A DNA stretch of 27,426 nucleotides from positions 1-27,426 of the forward strand of contig JBJKRF010000074.1 in the NCBI GenBank assembly GCA_046704785.1, in the 5' to 3' direction. Below are positions 8,146-15,836 of the stretch, piece by piece. The notes under the pieces are model-generated. The model had not been told where the DNA came from. It worked only from the letters and a program-made list of their open reading frames with translations, and did no database searches. This DNA comes from JBJKRF01 sp046704785. Its GTDB lineage: Bacteria; Chloroflexota; Anaerolineae; Anaerolineales; Villigracilaceae. How positions within the stretch are numbered: the first letter of the stretch is position 1; the number at the start of each line of letters is the position of its first letter. A program made the translations under genes and the position numbers.

Positions 8146-8178
8146 CTCGTCCGCCAGAAGGTCTACCACTTTATTTTT
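8136..8178 (+). terminator. Possible weak terminator at the end of the lipoprotein operon
   Basis: CTGGCGG (8136-8142) pairs with CCGCCAG (8151-8157) over an 8-base loop, overlapping the stop codon. A T-rich stretch (TTTATTTTT, 8170-8178) comes only 12 bases later, so efficiency should be partial. Confidence 0.35.
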
Positions 8179-8233
8179 GAGTCCCTGGGAATACACATAC
8201 GAAAATCCCAACGGGCACAAGCAGGAGGAATTC

Positions 8234-9193
8234 ATGCGTATTTTGATTACCGGCGCCGCCGGATTTCTGGGCTCGCACCTGTGCGACCGTCTGCTGGCAG
8301 ACGGCCACGAGGTGGTCGGCCTGGATAACTTCATTACCGGTTCGCCGGATAATCTCGCGCATCTGATGGGCAACGAACATTTTAAATTCTACAAACATGA
8401 TGTCTCGAATTACATCTTCATGCCGAAAAAAGTGGACGCCGTGCTGCACTTTGCGTCTCCGGCCAGCCCCAATCCGCAATCACCGTACGCTTACTTCAAC
8501 CTTCCCATCCAGACCATGAAAGCCGGCGCACTGGGTACGCACAACACCCTGGGCGTAGCAAAGGTGCAAAAGGCGCGCTTTCTACTGGCCTCCACCAGCG
8601 AAATCTATGGCGACCCGCTGGAACATCCCCAAAAGGAAACCTACGCCGGCAACGTTGACCCGTCTGGGCCGCGCGCTGTCTATGACGAGGCCAAACGCTT
8701 TGCTGAGGCCCTGACGCTAGCCTACCACAAACAGCACAACGTGGATACACGCATCGTGCGCATTTTCAATACCTATGGTCCGCGCATGGACCTGGAGGAT
8801 GGGCGCGCCCTACCCAACTTGCTCAAGCAAGCTCTGCTCGGCCAACCACTGACAGTCTACGGCGATGGGTCGCAGACGCGCTCATTTTGCTATGTCGATG
8901 ACCTTGTAGACGGAATCGTCCGCCTGCTGCACTCCGACGAGCACATGCCGGTCAACATCGGCAACCCGGTGGAAATGTCCCTGCTGAAGTTCGCGGAGAC
9001 TATCAACAACGTGACTGGCAACAAAGCAGGCATCACCTTCGTCCCCAACGCCCGCAGCGCGCGCGACCCGCAGCGGCGCCAGCCAGACATCACGCGCGCG
9101 AAATCCATCCTGGGCTGGAAACCAAAATTCAGCCTGGAAACAGGCCTCGAACGCACCATCCCCTATTTTCGCCAAAAATTGGGGCTCGCATGA
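8234..9193 (+). CDS. NAD-dependent epimerase, UDP-glucuronate decarboxylase-like
   Basis: 319 residues, an extended short-chain dehydrogenase. It probably converts UDP-glucuronate to UDP-xylose for surface glycans. Visible motifs are the NAD site GAAGFLG (7-13), the catalytic Tyr150-x3-Lys154 (YDEAK), TSEIYGDPLEHPQ and RIFNTYGPRM, all typical of the UXS group; other nucleotide-sugar 4,6-dehydratases remain possible. The start at 8234 follows AGGAGG by five bases; an upstream ATG would add 19 residues not seen in the family. The stop overlaps the start of the next gene (ATGA), so both are translated together. Confidence 0.9.
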   Translation: MRILITGAAGFLGSHLCDRLLADGHEVVGLDNFITGSPDNLAHLMGNEHFKFYKHDVSNYIFMPKKVDAVLHFASPASPNPQSPYAYFNLPIQTMKAGALGTHNTLGVAKVQKARFLLASTSEIYGDPLEHPQKETYAGNVDPSGPRAVYDEAKRFAEALTLAYHKQHNVDTRIVRIFNTYGPRMDLEDGRALPNLLKQALLGQPLTVYGDGSQTRSFCYVDDLVDGIVRLLHSDEHMPVNIGNPVEMSLLKFAETINNVTGNKAGITFVPNARSARDPQRRQPDITRAKSILGWKPKFSLETGLERTIPYFRQKLGLA

Positions 9194-9660
9194 CCACATT
9201 CTTCCAAAACCCCGTCGAGCGTACGCGCTTTCTTAAATTCACCGTGGTCGGCACGATCGGCGCCAGCGTGGATTTTGGTGTCTTTAACCTTCTCAGCACT
9301 TTGCTGCACGTCAATGCGGTTCTGTCCAGTATGATTTCATTCTGCATGGCCGTGACCAGCAACTTCCTATGGAATCGCTTCTGGACGTATCCGGACTCAC
9401 GCTCCAAGCGCATTACCCACCAGGTAAGTCAGTTTATACTTGTCAGCTTGTTTGGGTTAAGCATCCGCACACCGTTGTTCGCTTTTTTGGAACCCCTGCT
9501 CGATCATGAATTCCAGAACAACCTTCCGGTTCAGGGAATCGACCCCAACTTTCTGGGGCACAATCTGGCGCTGGCTCTCTCCGTTGGCGTGGTCATGTTC
9601 GGGAACTTTTTCATCAATCGCTTTTGGACGTATGGCGACGTTGACGATATTGAAGAGTAA
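9190..9660 (+). CDS. GtrA-family membrane protein
   Basis: 156 residues with four hydrophobic segments. The family signatures are FLKFTVVGTIGASVDFGVF near the start, then SNFLWNRFWTY and, near the end, NFFINRFWTYGD. GtrA proteins help move lipid-linked sugars across the membrane. The ATGA overlap with the UXS-like gene fits a role in delivering or using its nucleotide sugar product in glycan export. About 30 polar residues after the third segment (near residue 110) form a loop. No odd features otherwise. Confidence 0.88.
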   Translation: MTTFFQNPVERTRFLKFTVVGTIGASVDFGVFNLLSTLLHVNAVLSSMISFCMAVTSNFLWNRFWTYPDSRSKRITHQVSQFILVSLFGLSIRTPLFAFLEPLLDHEFQNNLPVQGIDPNFLGHNLALALSVGVVMFGNFFINRFWTYGDVDDIEE

Positions 9661-9678
9661 AAGCACCGCATTTCTTAC

Positions 9679-9684
9679 TATAAT
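9679..9684 (+). promoter_or_regulatory. -10 box of a probable leaderless promoter
   Basis: A perfect TATAAT ends six bases before the ATG at 9691, so transcription would start at or within a base or two of the start codon. No ribosome site lies between. No -35 box is seen at 16-18 bases. Confidence 0.5.
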
Positions 9685-9690
9685 AAGAGT

Positions 9691-10068
9691 ATGGTTGCTT
9701 CCACACGATCCATCATCCCGATTTACACCAGCCGGGGCGATGCCGAAGCGTTTCTGGTCTACCCTTATCTCTATAACCGCCAGGGCGAGTGGATTGGTTT
9801 CGTCGCGCCGAATCGCGACGTCTACTCGGTGCTGGGGTATTACGTCGGGTACTTAACGAACGACCCTCGCATTTTGCGAAAAAGCATGGCGAATAGCAAA
9901 GCCCCCGTCACGCCCCTGTCGGCGCCCTCGCGCATCAACGTCCCCCCTTCGGTGCCTCTACCCAAAATGATGAGCGAACTGACAACTGGTACAATTGACG
10001 TGCTGGAAGAGGAACCGGAGCGTCTGCACACCCGCGACTCGGGCGAACTGCTCCAGGACCTGGACTGA
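9691..10068 (+). CDS. Small protein with a beta-flower-like N-terminal domain
   Basis: 125 residues; no firm family. The first 70 residues carry two short strand-turn repeats, LYNRQGEWIGFVAPNRDVYS and VLGYYVGYLTNDPRIL, like the 4-fold beta-flower proteins built from G-x-x-V/I-G-Y/W strands. The rest is Pro/Ser-rich and acidic and probably disordered. The gene opens a run of five closely spaced co-oriented genes. It has no ribosome site and a TATAAT box six bases before the ATG, so I propose a leaderless mRNA. The function is unknown; no signal peptide or membrane segment is seen. Confidence 0.7.
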   Translation: MVASTRSIIPIYTSRGDAEAFLVYPYLYNRQGEWIGFVAPNRDVYSVLGYYVGYLTNDPRILRKSMANSKAPVTPLSAPSRINVPPSVPLPKMMSELTTGTIDVLEEEPERLHTRDSGELLQDLD

Positions 10069-10082
10069 CCCGCCGAGGAATC

Positions 10083-10559
10083 TTGTCCGACCCATTCCCC
10101 CAAAAGACGATGCGCGCCTCGCGCGTCAGCATCGCGCAACTCATGCAACCGGAACACGCCAACAGCCAGGGCAACATCCACGGCGGCTGGGTCATGAAAC
10201 TGGTCGATGAGTGCGGGGCCTTGGCCTGCATGCGACATGCCCAACGGCGCGTGGTCACCATCGTCGTGGATAGTATGACCTTCCGCCAGCCAATCAAAAT
10301 TGGCGACCTGGTGATGTTGGACGCCGAAGTCACTTACGCCGGACACACCTCGATGGAAGCCGAAGTGCACGTGGAGGCAGAAAACCCGGTCACCGGCGAA
10401 CGAACGCACACCAACACCGCTTATCTCGTTTACGTTGCCCTGGACGACGCGGGCCGGCCCACCCCCGTCCCGCCGCTCATCGCCGAAACTGACGAAGAAA
10501 AAGCCCGCATGGAACAGGCGCGCCTGCGCCAGACAAAACGCCTGAAGTTAAACAAGTAA
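10083..10559 (+). CDS. Hotdog-fold acyl-CoA thioesterase
   Basis: 158 residues of the YciA/acyl-CoA hydrolase family, which frees CoA from acyl-CoA. The family core is clear: NSQGNIHGGWVMKLVDECG (the hot-dog helix with the conserved Asp), then VVTIVVDSMTFRQPIKIGDLV and the strand GHTSMEAEVHVEAE. The C-terminal tail is charged (EEKARMEQARLRQ) and probably helical. The start is TTG 10083, just after GAGG at 10075-10078; ATG 10110 would also keep the whole domain. It sits 14 bases after the previous gene and 5 before the ATPase gene. Confidence 0.88.
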   Translation: MSDPFPQKTMRASRVSIAQLMQPEHANSQGNIHGGWVMKLVDECGALACMRHAQRRVVTIVVDSMTFRQPIKIGDLVMLDAEVTYAGHTSMEAEVHVEAENPVTGERTHTNTAYLVYVALDDAGRPTPVPPLIAETDEEKARMEQARLRQTKRLKLNK

Positions 10560-10564
10560 GCAAG

Positions 10565-11782
10565 ATGACCTCCCCCGAACAAGTCCCGGCCCCTGCGCCC
10601 GAAACCACACCCCCCGATTCTTCACAACCCTTCCGCTCACTGAAGGAACTGCTCGATTTCGCCTCCGGCAAGGAGTTGCTCAAAAGCGTCGCCGAGATGG
10701 GCGATTCGGGTCTGGCCGAACCGCTGCCATTCCCGTTTCTCGCCATCGTCGGCCAGCAGGAGATGAAGCTGGCGCTGCTCCTGGGGTTGATCAACCCCAA
10801 TATCGGTGGAATTCTGCTGATCGGGCCGCGCGGCACCGGCAAAACCACCGCTGTTCGTTCCCTGCTCGACCTGCTGCCCGCCATCGAACGCTCCACCTGC
10901 CACTACGGCTGCCTGCCTGAAGACATCGAAACCGGCGGAATCGACGCCGTCTGCCCGGAATGCGCCCAGAAATACGCCGAAGGCAAACCGCTCACCGCCC
11001 CAGACCGCGTCCGGTTGGTAGAGTTGCCGCTCAACGCCCGCCTGGAAGACGTGGTGGGCGGTATCGACGAACGCGCCGCGGCGCACGAACGCATGCGCAT
11101 CCGGCGCGGAATCATGGCTCAGGCCGACAAAAACCTGCTCTACATTGACGAGATCAACCTGCTCAGCGACGACATCGTCGATGCCATTTTGGATGCTGCC
11201 GCACAAGGCACTTACACCGTGCGGCGCGGCGCGATTTCGGGAACCTACCGGGCGCGCTTCGTATTGATCGGCTCGATGAACCCCGAAGAGGGCCGGCTGC
11301 GCCCCCAGATTCTCGACCGCTTCGGGCTGCGCGTGGTCGTGCGCGGTTTGGAAGAAGCCGGCGAACGTTTGGAAGCCTACCGACGTGTACGCGCCTACCT
11401 GACCAATCCGCGCGTGATGATCGCCCAGTTCGCCGAGGCCATTGCTGCCGCCACAGGTGAAATCGAACAGGCCCGCCAACTGCTGCGCCGGGTGAACCTC
11501 TCCGACAAATTGGCCGTGCAGGCTATCGCGCTGATCCAATCGATGGGCATCGATTCGCTGCGCGCCGAGATCACCTGGTTCGAAGCCGCGCGTGCTTACG
11601 CTGCCGCCGACGCGCGCACGGAAGTCGCTGCCGACGACCTGCGCGCCGTAGCTCCCATGGCGCTGCGCCTGCGTCGCTCCGTGTTCATGACCCAATATTT
11701 CGATACACAAAAGAGCGAAGAGGACGAACTGAACGAACTGCTCGCAAAGTTGGGCAAGTCCCACGCCAAAAAGAAATCCTGA
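10565..11782 (+). CDS. Magnesium-chelatase subunit I-like AAA+ ATPase
   Basis: 405 residues of the BchI/ChlI class. Walker A GPRGTGKTT is at 87-95 and Walker B is LLYIDEINLL; the sensor region GSMNPEEGRLRPQILDRFG follows, then the helical lid. Four cysteines (Cys112, 116, 130, 133; C-x3-C ... C-P-E-C) form a zinc-ribbon-like insertion, also seen in some BchI proteins. The first 45 residues are Pro-rich and variable. In phototrophs BchI drives Mg insertion into protoporphyrin. No BchD, BchH or other chlorophyll gene is in this window, so metal chelation (Mg or Co), or MoxR-like remodelling with a VWA partner, are all open. It is packed between the thioesterase and a glycosyltransferase. Confidence 0.85.
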   Translation: MTSPEQVPAPAPETTPPDSSQPFRSLKELLDFASGKELLKSVAEMGDSGLAEPLPFPFLAIVGQQEMKLALLLGLINPNIGGILLIGPRGTGKTTAVRSLLDLLPAIERSTCHYGCLPEDIETGGIDAVCPECAQKYAEGKPLTAPDRVRLVELPLNARLEDVVGGIDERAAAHERMRIRRGIMAQADKNLLYIDEINLLSDDIVDAILDAAAQGTYTVRRGAISGTYRARFVLIGSMNPEEGRLRPQILDRFGLRVVVRGLEEAGERLEAYRRVRAYLTNPRVMIAQFAEAIAAATGEIEQARQLLRRVNLSDKLAVQAIALIQSMGIDSLRAEITWFEAARAYAAADARTEVAADDLRAVAPMALRLRRSVFMTQYFDTQKSEEDELNELLAKLGKSHAKKKS

Positions 11783-11793
11783 ACCGAGGGCTT

Positions 11794-13356
11794 GTGACCG
11801 CACTTCCCGCCAAATTCTCCCGTTCCATTCGACATCCGTTTTCCCCCCTGATTTTGCTCCTGGCCGTCAATTTGACGGTCGCTCTTTTGACGTTTCAGAA
11901 CTTCGGCCTGTCGTGGGACGAGCCGCTCTTCTATAAGTACGCCGACGCCATCCGCATGGCCTACACGCCCCAGGCCTTCACACCCGGCTTCGATTTCAAC
12001 CAGGTCTATGGGCCCAGCGCCACCGACCACAAATTCTATGGCCCGGCCTACATCCTGCTGGCCTGGCCCGTCCAACGCGGGATCATGTCCCTGGGCGCAG
12101 ATGAAGCCTCCGCCTGGCACCTGGTCAACTTCCTGACCTTCGAGATCGGCCTGATTGCTTTTTACGCCATCCTGCGGCGCTGGATCGATCCGTGGCCGGC
12201 TGCCGCCACAACGGCGTTCTTCGCCTGGCAACCTGTCCTGTGGGGGCACGCCTTCATCAATCCCAAGGATATGCCCTTCATGGTGTTTTTCATGGCCGCG
12301 ATGGCGCTCGGCCTCGACGCCGTTGACCATCTGTCGGGGACGGGAAAACCACCCAGGGGGCGTTTGATCCTGGCGGGAATCATGCTGGGGCTGACCGTGG
12401 CAGTGCGGGTTATCGGTCCGCTGGCGGGTGTTTTGATCCTCGCCTACGCTCTGCTACAAAAGAAATGGCGGGCTATTCCGTGGCTGGTTGGCTACGGCGC
12501 GCTTGCCATCCTGGTGGCGTTCGTCTTCTGGCCGTTCTTGTGGTTCGGCCCCGTCCAGCGCCTGATCGAAGTTGCCCAGCACATGGCAGACAATCCCACC
12601 CAGCTCAATGTGCTCTTCCTGGGCCAGACGTTCCCCGCAGGCGCGTTGCCGCGGCGCTACTTCCCGCAAATGCTGGCCACCAAGCTTACCGAGCCCACCT
12701 GGCTGTTATTCGCGGCAGGACTCCTGCTGGCGATCCGCCAGGCATGGCAGAAAAAGCTCGATTGGCGCATGCCGGCGGTGATCTTTACCTGGTTCTTCCT
12801 GATGTTCGCTTATGTGGTGATCGTCGTCCCGCCCATGTACGACGGCTTCCGGCACTTCCTGTTCACGCTGCCGCCGGTGTTCCTGTTGGGCGGATTTGCC
12901 TTCCAGTGGCTTTACGACCGGCTGCATGCGCGCCGGCTATGGGGGCTGGCCGTCTTCACGCTGATGCTGCCAGGGCTGTGGAACGGGGTGCAATTACATC
13001 CGTACGAATATGCCTATTACAACGCCCTGGTCGGTGGCACGCGCGGTGCTTTCCGCTCCTACGAGACCGAGTACTGGTTGACTTGCTACAAAGAGTCCAT
13101 CGCCTGGGTGCAACAAAACGACCCGCAGGCCACACTGCACATTCAACGAGAGTTTGATCTGGCTCAATACTATGGGGGAAACCTGCATTTGAAGGATTTA
13201 CAAACCGAAACGGAAGACGACATCCAGCCCGGCGACCTGCTGCTGTTCTCCACACGCACCAACCTGGACGAGCGCTCCATCTACCGCAGGGTGCCCGTCT
13301 TGCATGCCATTGGCCGCGAGGGTGCGGACTTCTGCCTGATCAAACAAAAGGACTAA
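11794..13356 (+). CDS. Family-39-type membrane glycosyltransferase
   Basis: 520 residues with about ten hydrophobic segments. After the first membrane span comes GLSWDEPLFYKYADA, whose Asp-Glu pair corresponds to the acidic catalytic site of the PMT/ArnT (GT-C) fold. AFINPKDMPFMVFFM is a second conserved element. A C-terminal soluble region contains HPYEYAYYNALVGG. Such enzymes transfer sugars from lipid carriers to protein or lipid on the outer face of the membrane. The start is GTG 11794, preceded by GAGGG. It lies 11 bases after the ATPase gene and three before the acetyltransferase gene, so all three are likely on one mRNA. The acceptor cannot be told. Confidence 0.82.
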   Translation: MTALPAKFSRSIRHPFSPLILLLAVNLTVALLTFQNFGLSWDEPLFYKYADAIRMAYTPQAFTPGFDFNQVYGPSATDHKFYGPAYILLAWPVQRGIMSLGADEASAWHLVNFLTFEIGLIAFYAILRRWIDPWPAAATTAFFAWQPVLWGHAFINPKDMPFMVFFMAAMALGLDAVDHLSGTGKPPRGRLILAGIMLGLTVAVRVIGPLAGVLILAYALLQKKWRAIPWLVGYGALAILVAFVFWPFLWFGPVQRLIEVAQHMADNPTQLNVLFLGQTFPAGALPRRYFPQMLATKLTEPTWLLFAAGLLLAIRQAWQKKLDWRMPAVIFTWFFLMFAYVVIVVPPMYDGFRHFLFTLPPVFLLGGFAFQWLYDRLHARRLWGLAVFTLMLPGLWNGVQLHPYEYAYYNALVGGTRGAFRSYETEYWLTCYKESIAWVQQNDPQATLHIQREFDLAQYYGGNLHLKDLQTETEDDIQPGDLLLFSTRTNLDERSIYRRVPVLHAIGREGADFCLIKQKD

Positions 13357-13359
13357 GCC

Positions 13360-13980
13360 TTGAACCTGTCTGGCCCCGCCTATCGCATTGTTACTCCGCA
13401 ACTCGTCATCCGCTGCTACACCCCCGCCGATGCAGTCATGCTGCAAAACGCCATCAGCGAAAGCCTGGAGCACCTGCTGCCATGGATGCCTTGGGCAGCC
13501 AATGAACCGGAAGATTTGCAAGTCAGGGTGGAGCACTTGCGCCAATTCCGCGCACAGTTCGACCTGGACCAGAATTTTGTTTACGGCATCTTCAACTCAC
13601 AAGAAAATCGTCTGCTGGGCAGCACAGGCTTGCACCCACGTATCGGCCCGAATGCATTGGAAATAGGCTACTGGATCCATAAAGACTTCGTCAACCACGG
13701 ATACGCCACCGAGGCATCGGCAGCCCTGACCAAAGTCGCCTTCAAGCTGCAGCATGTTGGCCGCCTGGAAATCCATTGCGCGGTGGAAAATATCGCTTCC
13801 GCCGCCGTACCACGTAAGTTGGGCTACTACCACGAAGCTACCCTGCGCGGACGGGGGTTTGCCCACGGCAAAGTCGCCGACCAGATGGTTTGGAGCCTGT
13901 TCGCAGAGGATTATCCCTCCAGCCCGGCAGCCAGCCTGGAGATCGCCGCCTACGACGCGGCGGGACGCCGGGCGTTGTAG
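13360..13980 (+). CDS. GNAT N-acetyltransferase, RimJ/RimL type
   Basis: 206 residues. The family frame is clear: a start TPQLVIRCYTPADA, then LGSTGLHPRIG, the strand LEIGYWIHKDFVNHGYATEA with the acetyl-CoA pyrophosphate loop, and ENIASAAVPRKLGYYHEA. RimJ/L-type enzymes acetylate the N-terminus of ribosomal proteins or small amines. The last about 25 residues (Ser/Ala-rich) are an unusual extension. The start is TTG 13360, with AAGGA seven bases upstream, three bases after the stop of the glycosyltransferase gene. It is the last gene of the five-gene run. The target is unknown. Confidence 0.88.
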   Translation: MNLSGPAYRIVTPQLVIRCYTPADAVMLQNAISESLEHLLPWMPWAANEPEDLQVRVEHLRQFRAQFDLDQNFVYGIFNSQENRLLGSTGLHPRIGPNALEIGYWIHKDFVNHGYATEASAALTKVAFKLQHVGRLEIHCAVENIASAAVPRKLGYYHEATLRGRGFAHGKVADQMVWSLFAEDYPSSPAASLEIAAYDAAGRRAL

Positions 13981-14024
13981 CGCAATCTGGTTCTGGTGTC
14001 ACATCGATTCCCAGGGGCTCGCAT

Positions 14025-14030
14025 TATAAT
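14025..14030 (+). promoter_or_regulatory. Candidate -10 box for the UroD-family operon
   Basis: A perfect TATAAT stands 60 bases before the ATG at 14091, in the 110-base gap. No clear -35 box is seen at 16-18 bases. The implied leader of about 54 bases contains the ribosome site (AGGA, 14081-14084). Confidence 0.4.
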
Positions 14031-14090
14031 AATAAGCATCATCCGCCAAATTTTGCCCACAATTCACCTTGTAGAGAAGAAGGAAAAGCC

Positions 14091-15068
14091 ATGATCACAC
14101 ACCGTCAACGCCTGGAAAACTGCTTCGCCGGGAACCCCCTCGACCGCGTACCCGTGGCACTCTGGCGCCACTTCCCCGTCGACGACCAGTCTCCCGAAAC
14201 GCTGGCTGCCGCCGTCGTCCAGTTCCAGCACACCTACGACTTCGACTTCGTCAAGGTCACGCCGGCTTCGTCGTTCTGCCTCAGAGACTGGGGTGTGGAG
14301 GACGAATGGCAGGGCGCCACCGAGGGGACGCGCACCTACACCAAACACGTCATCCAGGAGGTCGACGACTGGACCCGTCTGCCCGTGCTTGCAGCGGACT
14401 CCCCGTATCTGGCCGCCCAGTTGGCCTGTTTACGGCTCATCCGGCAGGAACTCGGCCCCGATACGCCCATCATCCAGACCATCTTCAACCCGCTTTCCCA
14501 AGCCAAAAACCTGGTCAGCGGCGAGACCCTGCTCGTGCACCTGCGCCAGGCCCCGGAGAAAGTCAAAAAGGGGTTGGAGATCATCACCGAGACGACGCGG
14601 CACTTCATCGAGGCGGCCCGCGCCACCGGTATCGACGGCGTCTTCTACGCCGTGCAGCACGCGCAGGCGCAACTGTTGACCTCCGCCGAGTACGAGGATT
14701 TCGGTGTGGCCTACGACCTGCCGGTGTTGGAAGCCGCCGCACCGCTGTGGTTCAACCTGCTGCACCTGCACGGCGAAAACATCTACTTCGACCTGTTCGC
14801 CGATTACCCCGTCCAGGTCGTCAACTGGCACGACCGCGATACGGCCCCGTCGCTGGCCGAGGCTCAAAAGAAATTCAACGGCGCGTTGTGCGGCGGGCTG
14901 CGCCGCGAGACCTTGGTGCTCGGCACGGCGCAGGATATTCGCCGCGAAGCGGAAGACGCCCTGCAACAGACCGGTGGACAGAAATTCATCCTGGGCACCG
15001 GCTGCGTGGTCGAGGTGCTTGCCCCGCACGGCAACCTGCTGACAGCCCGCCAAAGCGTCGAAAAATGA
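14091..15068 (+). CDS. Uroporphyrinogen-decarboxylase family protein
   Basis: 325 residues. The fold of the UroD/methyltransferase (MtaA/CmuA) family is recognisable: RLENCFAGNPLDRVPVALWR at the start, DFDFVKVTPASSF, TIFNPLSQAKNLVSGE, VNWHDRDTAPSLAEA, and GTGCVVEVLAPHGNL at the end. True HemE carries a characteristic RQAGR motif near the N-terminus; here that place reads ALWRHFPVD, so heme synthesis is not supported. A corrinoid or methyl-transfer role is as likely. The start at 14091 has AGGA six bases upstream. The frame is open for another 200 bases upstream but without a plausible start. The stop overlaps rsmD by four bases. Confidence 0.85.
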   Translation: MITHRQRLENCFAGNPLDRVPVALWRHFPVDDQSPETLAAAVVQFQHTYDFDFVKVTPASSFCLRDWGVEDEWQGATEGTRTYTKHVIQEVDDWTRLPVLAADSPYLAAQLACLRLIRQELGPDTPIIQTIFNPLSQAKNLVSGETLLVHLRQAPEKVKKGLEIITETTRHFIEAARATGIDGVFYAVQHAQAQLLTSAEYEDFGVAYDLPVLEAAAPLWFNLLHLHGENIYFDLFADYPVQVVNWHDRDTAPSLAEAQKKFNGALCGGLRRETLVLGTAQDIRREAEDALQQTGGQKFILGTGCVVEVLAPHGNLLTARQSVEK

Positions 15069-15625
15069 GCTTACGCGTCATCGCCGGGAAAGCCAAAGGG
15101 CGACGACTCAAATCCGTGCCCGGTGATACCACCCGCCCGATCACCGACCGTGTCAAGGAGGCATTGTTCAACATCCTGGGTACAGACGTGGTCGATTCGG
15201 TCTGGTGGGACGTTTTCGGGGGGACGGGAGCCGTTGGCATTGAGGCGCTCAGTCGCGGCGCAGCCTTCGTCCGCTTCTCAGACCTGAACCGTCTGCCCAT
15301 CGAAATCATCAAGGAGAACCTGCGCAACACCGGTTTTTCGGCGCAGGCCGAGGTCAAACGCGGCGACGCCTTCGCGCTGCTGGCCGCGCTCGGCGACCGC
15401 CGTTTCGACTACATGTACATTGCACCGCCGCAGTATCACGAGCTGTGGTCGCGGACGCTGCACAACGTGGACGACCATCCCGACCTGCTGCAACCAGAAG
15501 CCTGGATACTCGTGCAAATCCATCCGCGCGAATATCATGAGGAAACGCTCGTGAATCTAGAAAAAGTCGACGAACGCAAGTACGGCAGCACACTGTTGGT
15601 GTTCTACGAGAAGACGGCCCGATAG
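15065..15625 (+). CDS. rsmD: RsmD-like 16S rRNA (guanine966-N2)-methyltransferase
   Basis: 186 residues. RsmD methylates a guanine in helix 31 of small-subunit rRNA. The start VIAGKAKGRRLKSVPGD with TRPITDRVKEALFNIL is the family signature, and VFGGTGAVGIEALSRGA is the SAM-binding motif I. The catalytic [D/N]-P-P-[Y/F] motif reads A120-P-P-Q-Y124 (YIAPPQY), so the acidic or amide residue is replaced by Ala and one residue is inserted before Tyr. This may be a lineage variant, or the enzyme may be altered. The gene begins in an ATGA overlap with the UroD-family gene. The 15626-15836 stretch after it holds no intact gene. Confidence 0.85.
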   Translation: MSLRVIAGKAKGRRLKSVPGDTTRPITDRVKEALFNILGTDVVDSVWWDVFGGTGAVGIEALSRGAAFVRFSDLNRLPIEIIKENLRNTGFSAQAEVKRGDAFALLAALGDRRFDYMYIAPPQYHELWSRTLHNVDDHPDLLQPEAWILVQIHPREYHEETLVNLEKVDERKYGSTLLVFYEKTAR

Positions 15626-15701
15626 CAACAGCAAGGCGAAATCCGCCCACTCGAACAGCGTAACACCTCCATCCGTTGCAGTTTACTGGCCTGCCAGCGT
15701 G

Positions 15702-15707
15702 TATAAT
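15702..15707 (+). promoter_or_regulatory. Candidate -10 box upstream of a truncated gene start
   Basis: A perfect TATAAT in the gene-free stretch after rsmD. No clear -35 is visible. It lies 41 bases before a ribosome site (GGGAG, 15739-15743) and ATG 15749, the start of a dead reading frame, and could now drive the HEPN/MNT pair. Confidence 0.4.
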
Positions 15708-15748
15708 CAATGCAATCAAGTTAAGACGGTTATGGGCTGGGAGTAGAT

Positions 15749-15790
15749 ATGGAGTTGTGGCAATACTTTGCACCGTCCACGCCCCCATAA
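15749..15790 (+). pseudogene. Truncated gene start (13 codons, MELWQYF...)
   Basis: A promoter, a ribosome site five bases upstream and an ATG are all in place, but the frame stops after 13 codons. The first seven residues, MELWQYF, resemble from memory the beginnings of Wzz-type polysaccharide chain-length proteins of Anaerolineae. After that the sequence loses any resemblance. I infer a beheaded remnant at the edge of the inserted HEPN/MNT pair. A short leader peptide or chance is possible. Confidence 0.3.
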
Positions 15791-15836
15791 ATCCGCTTCA
15801 TTCCACTCGCTCCTGAAGAGCCATCAAGATAAAACC

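Noticed and set aside
9641..9646. TTGACG as the -35 box of the 9691 promoter
   Set aside because: The spacer to the TATAAT would be 32 bases, far from the 16-18 needed.
10637..11803. A 388-residue open frame on the - strand opposite the BchI-like gene
   Set aside because: It mirrors the codon bias of the ATPase gene and shows no domain; the + strand has Walker A and B motifs.
14091..15068. The UroD-family gene as hemE
   Set aside because: The RQAGR motif expected in true HemE near the N-terminus is not there and no other heme gene is close.
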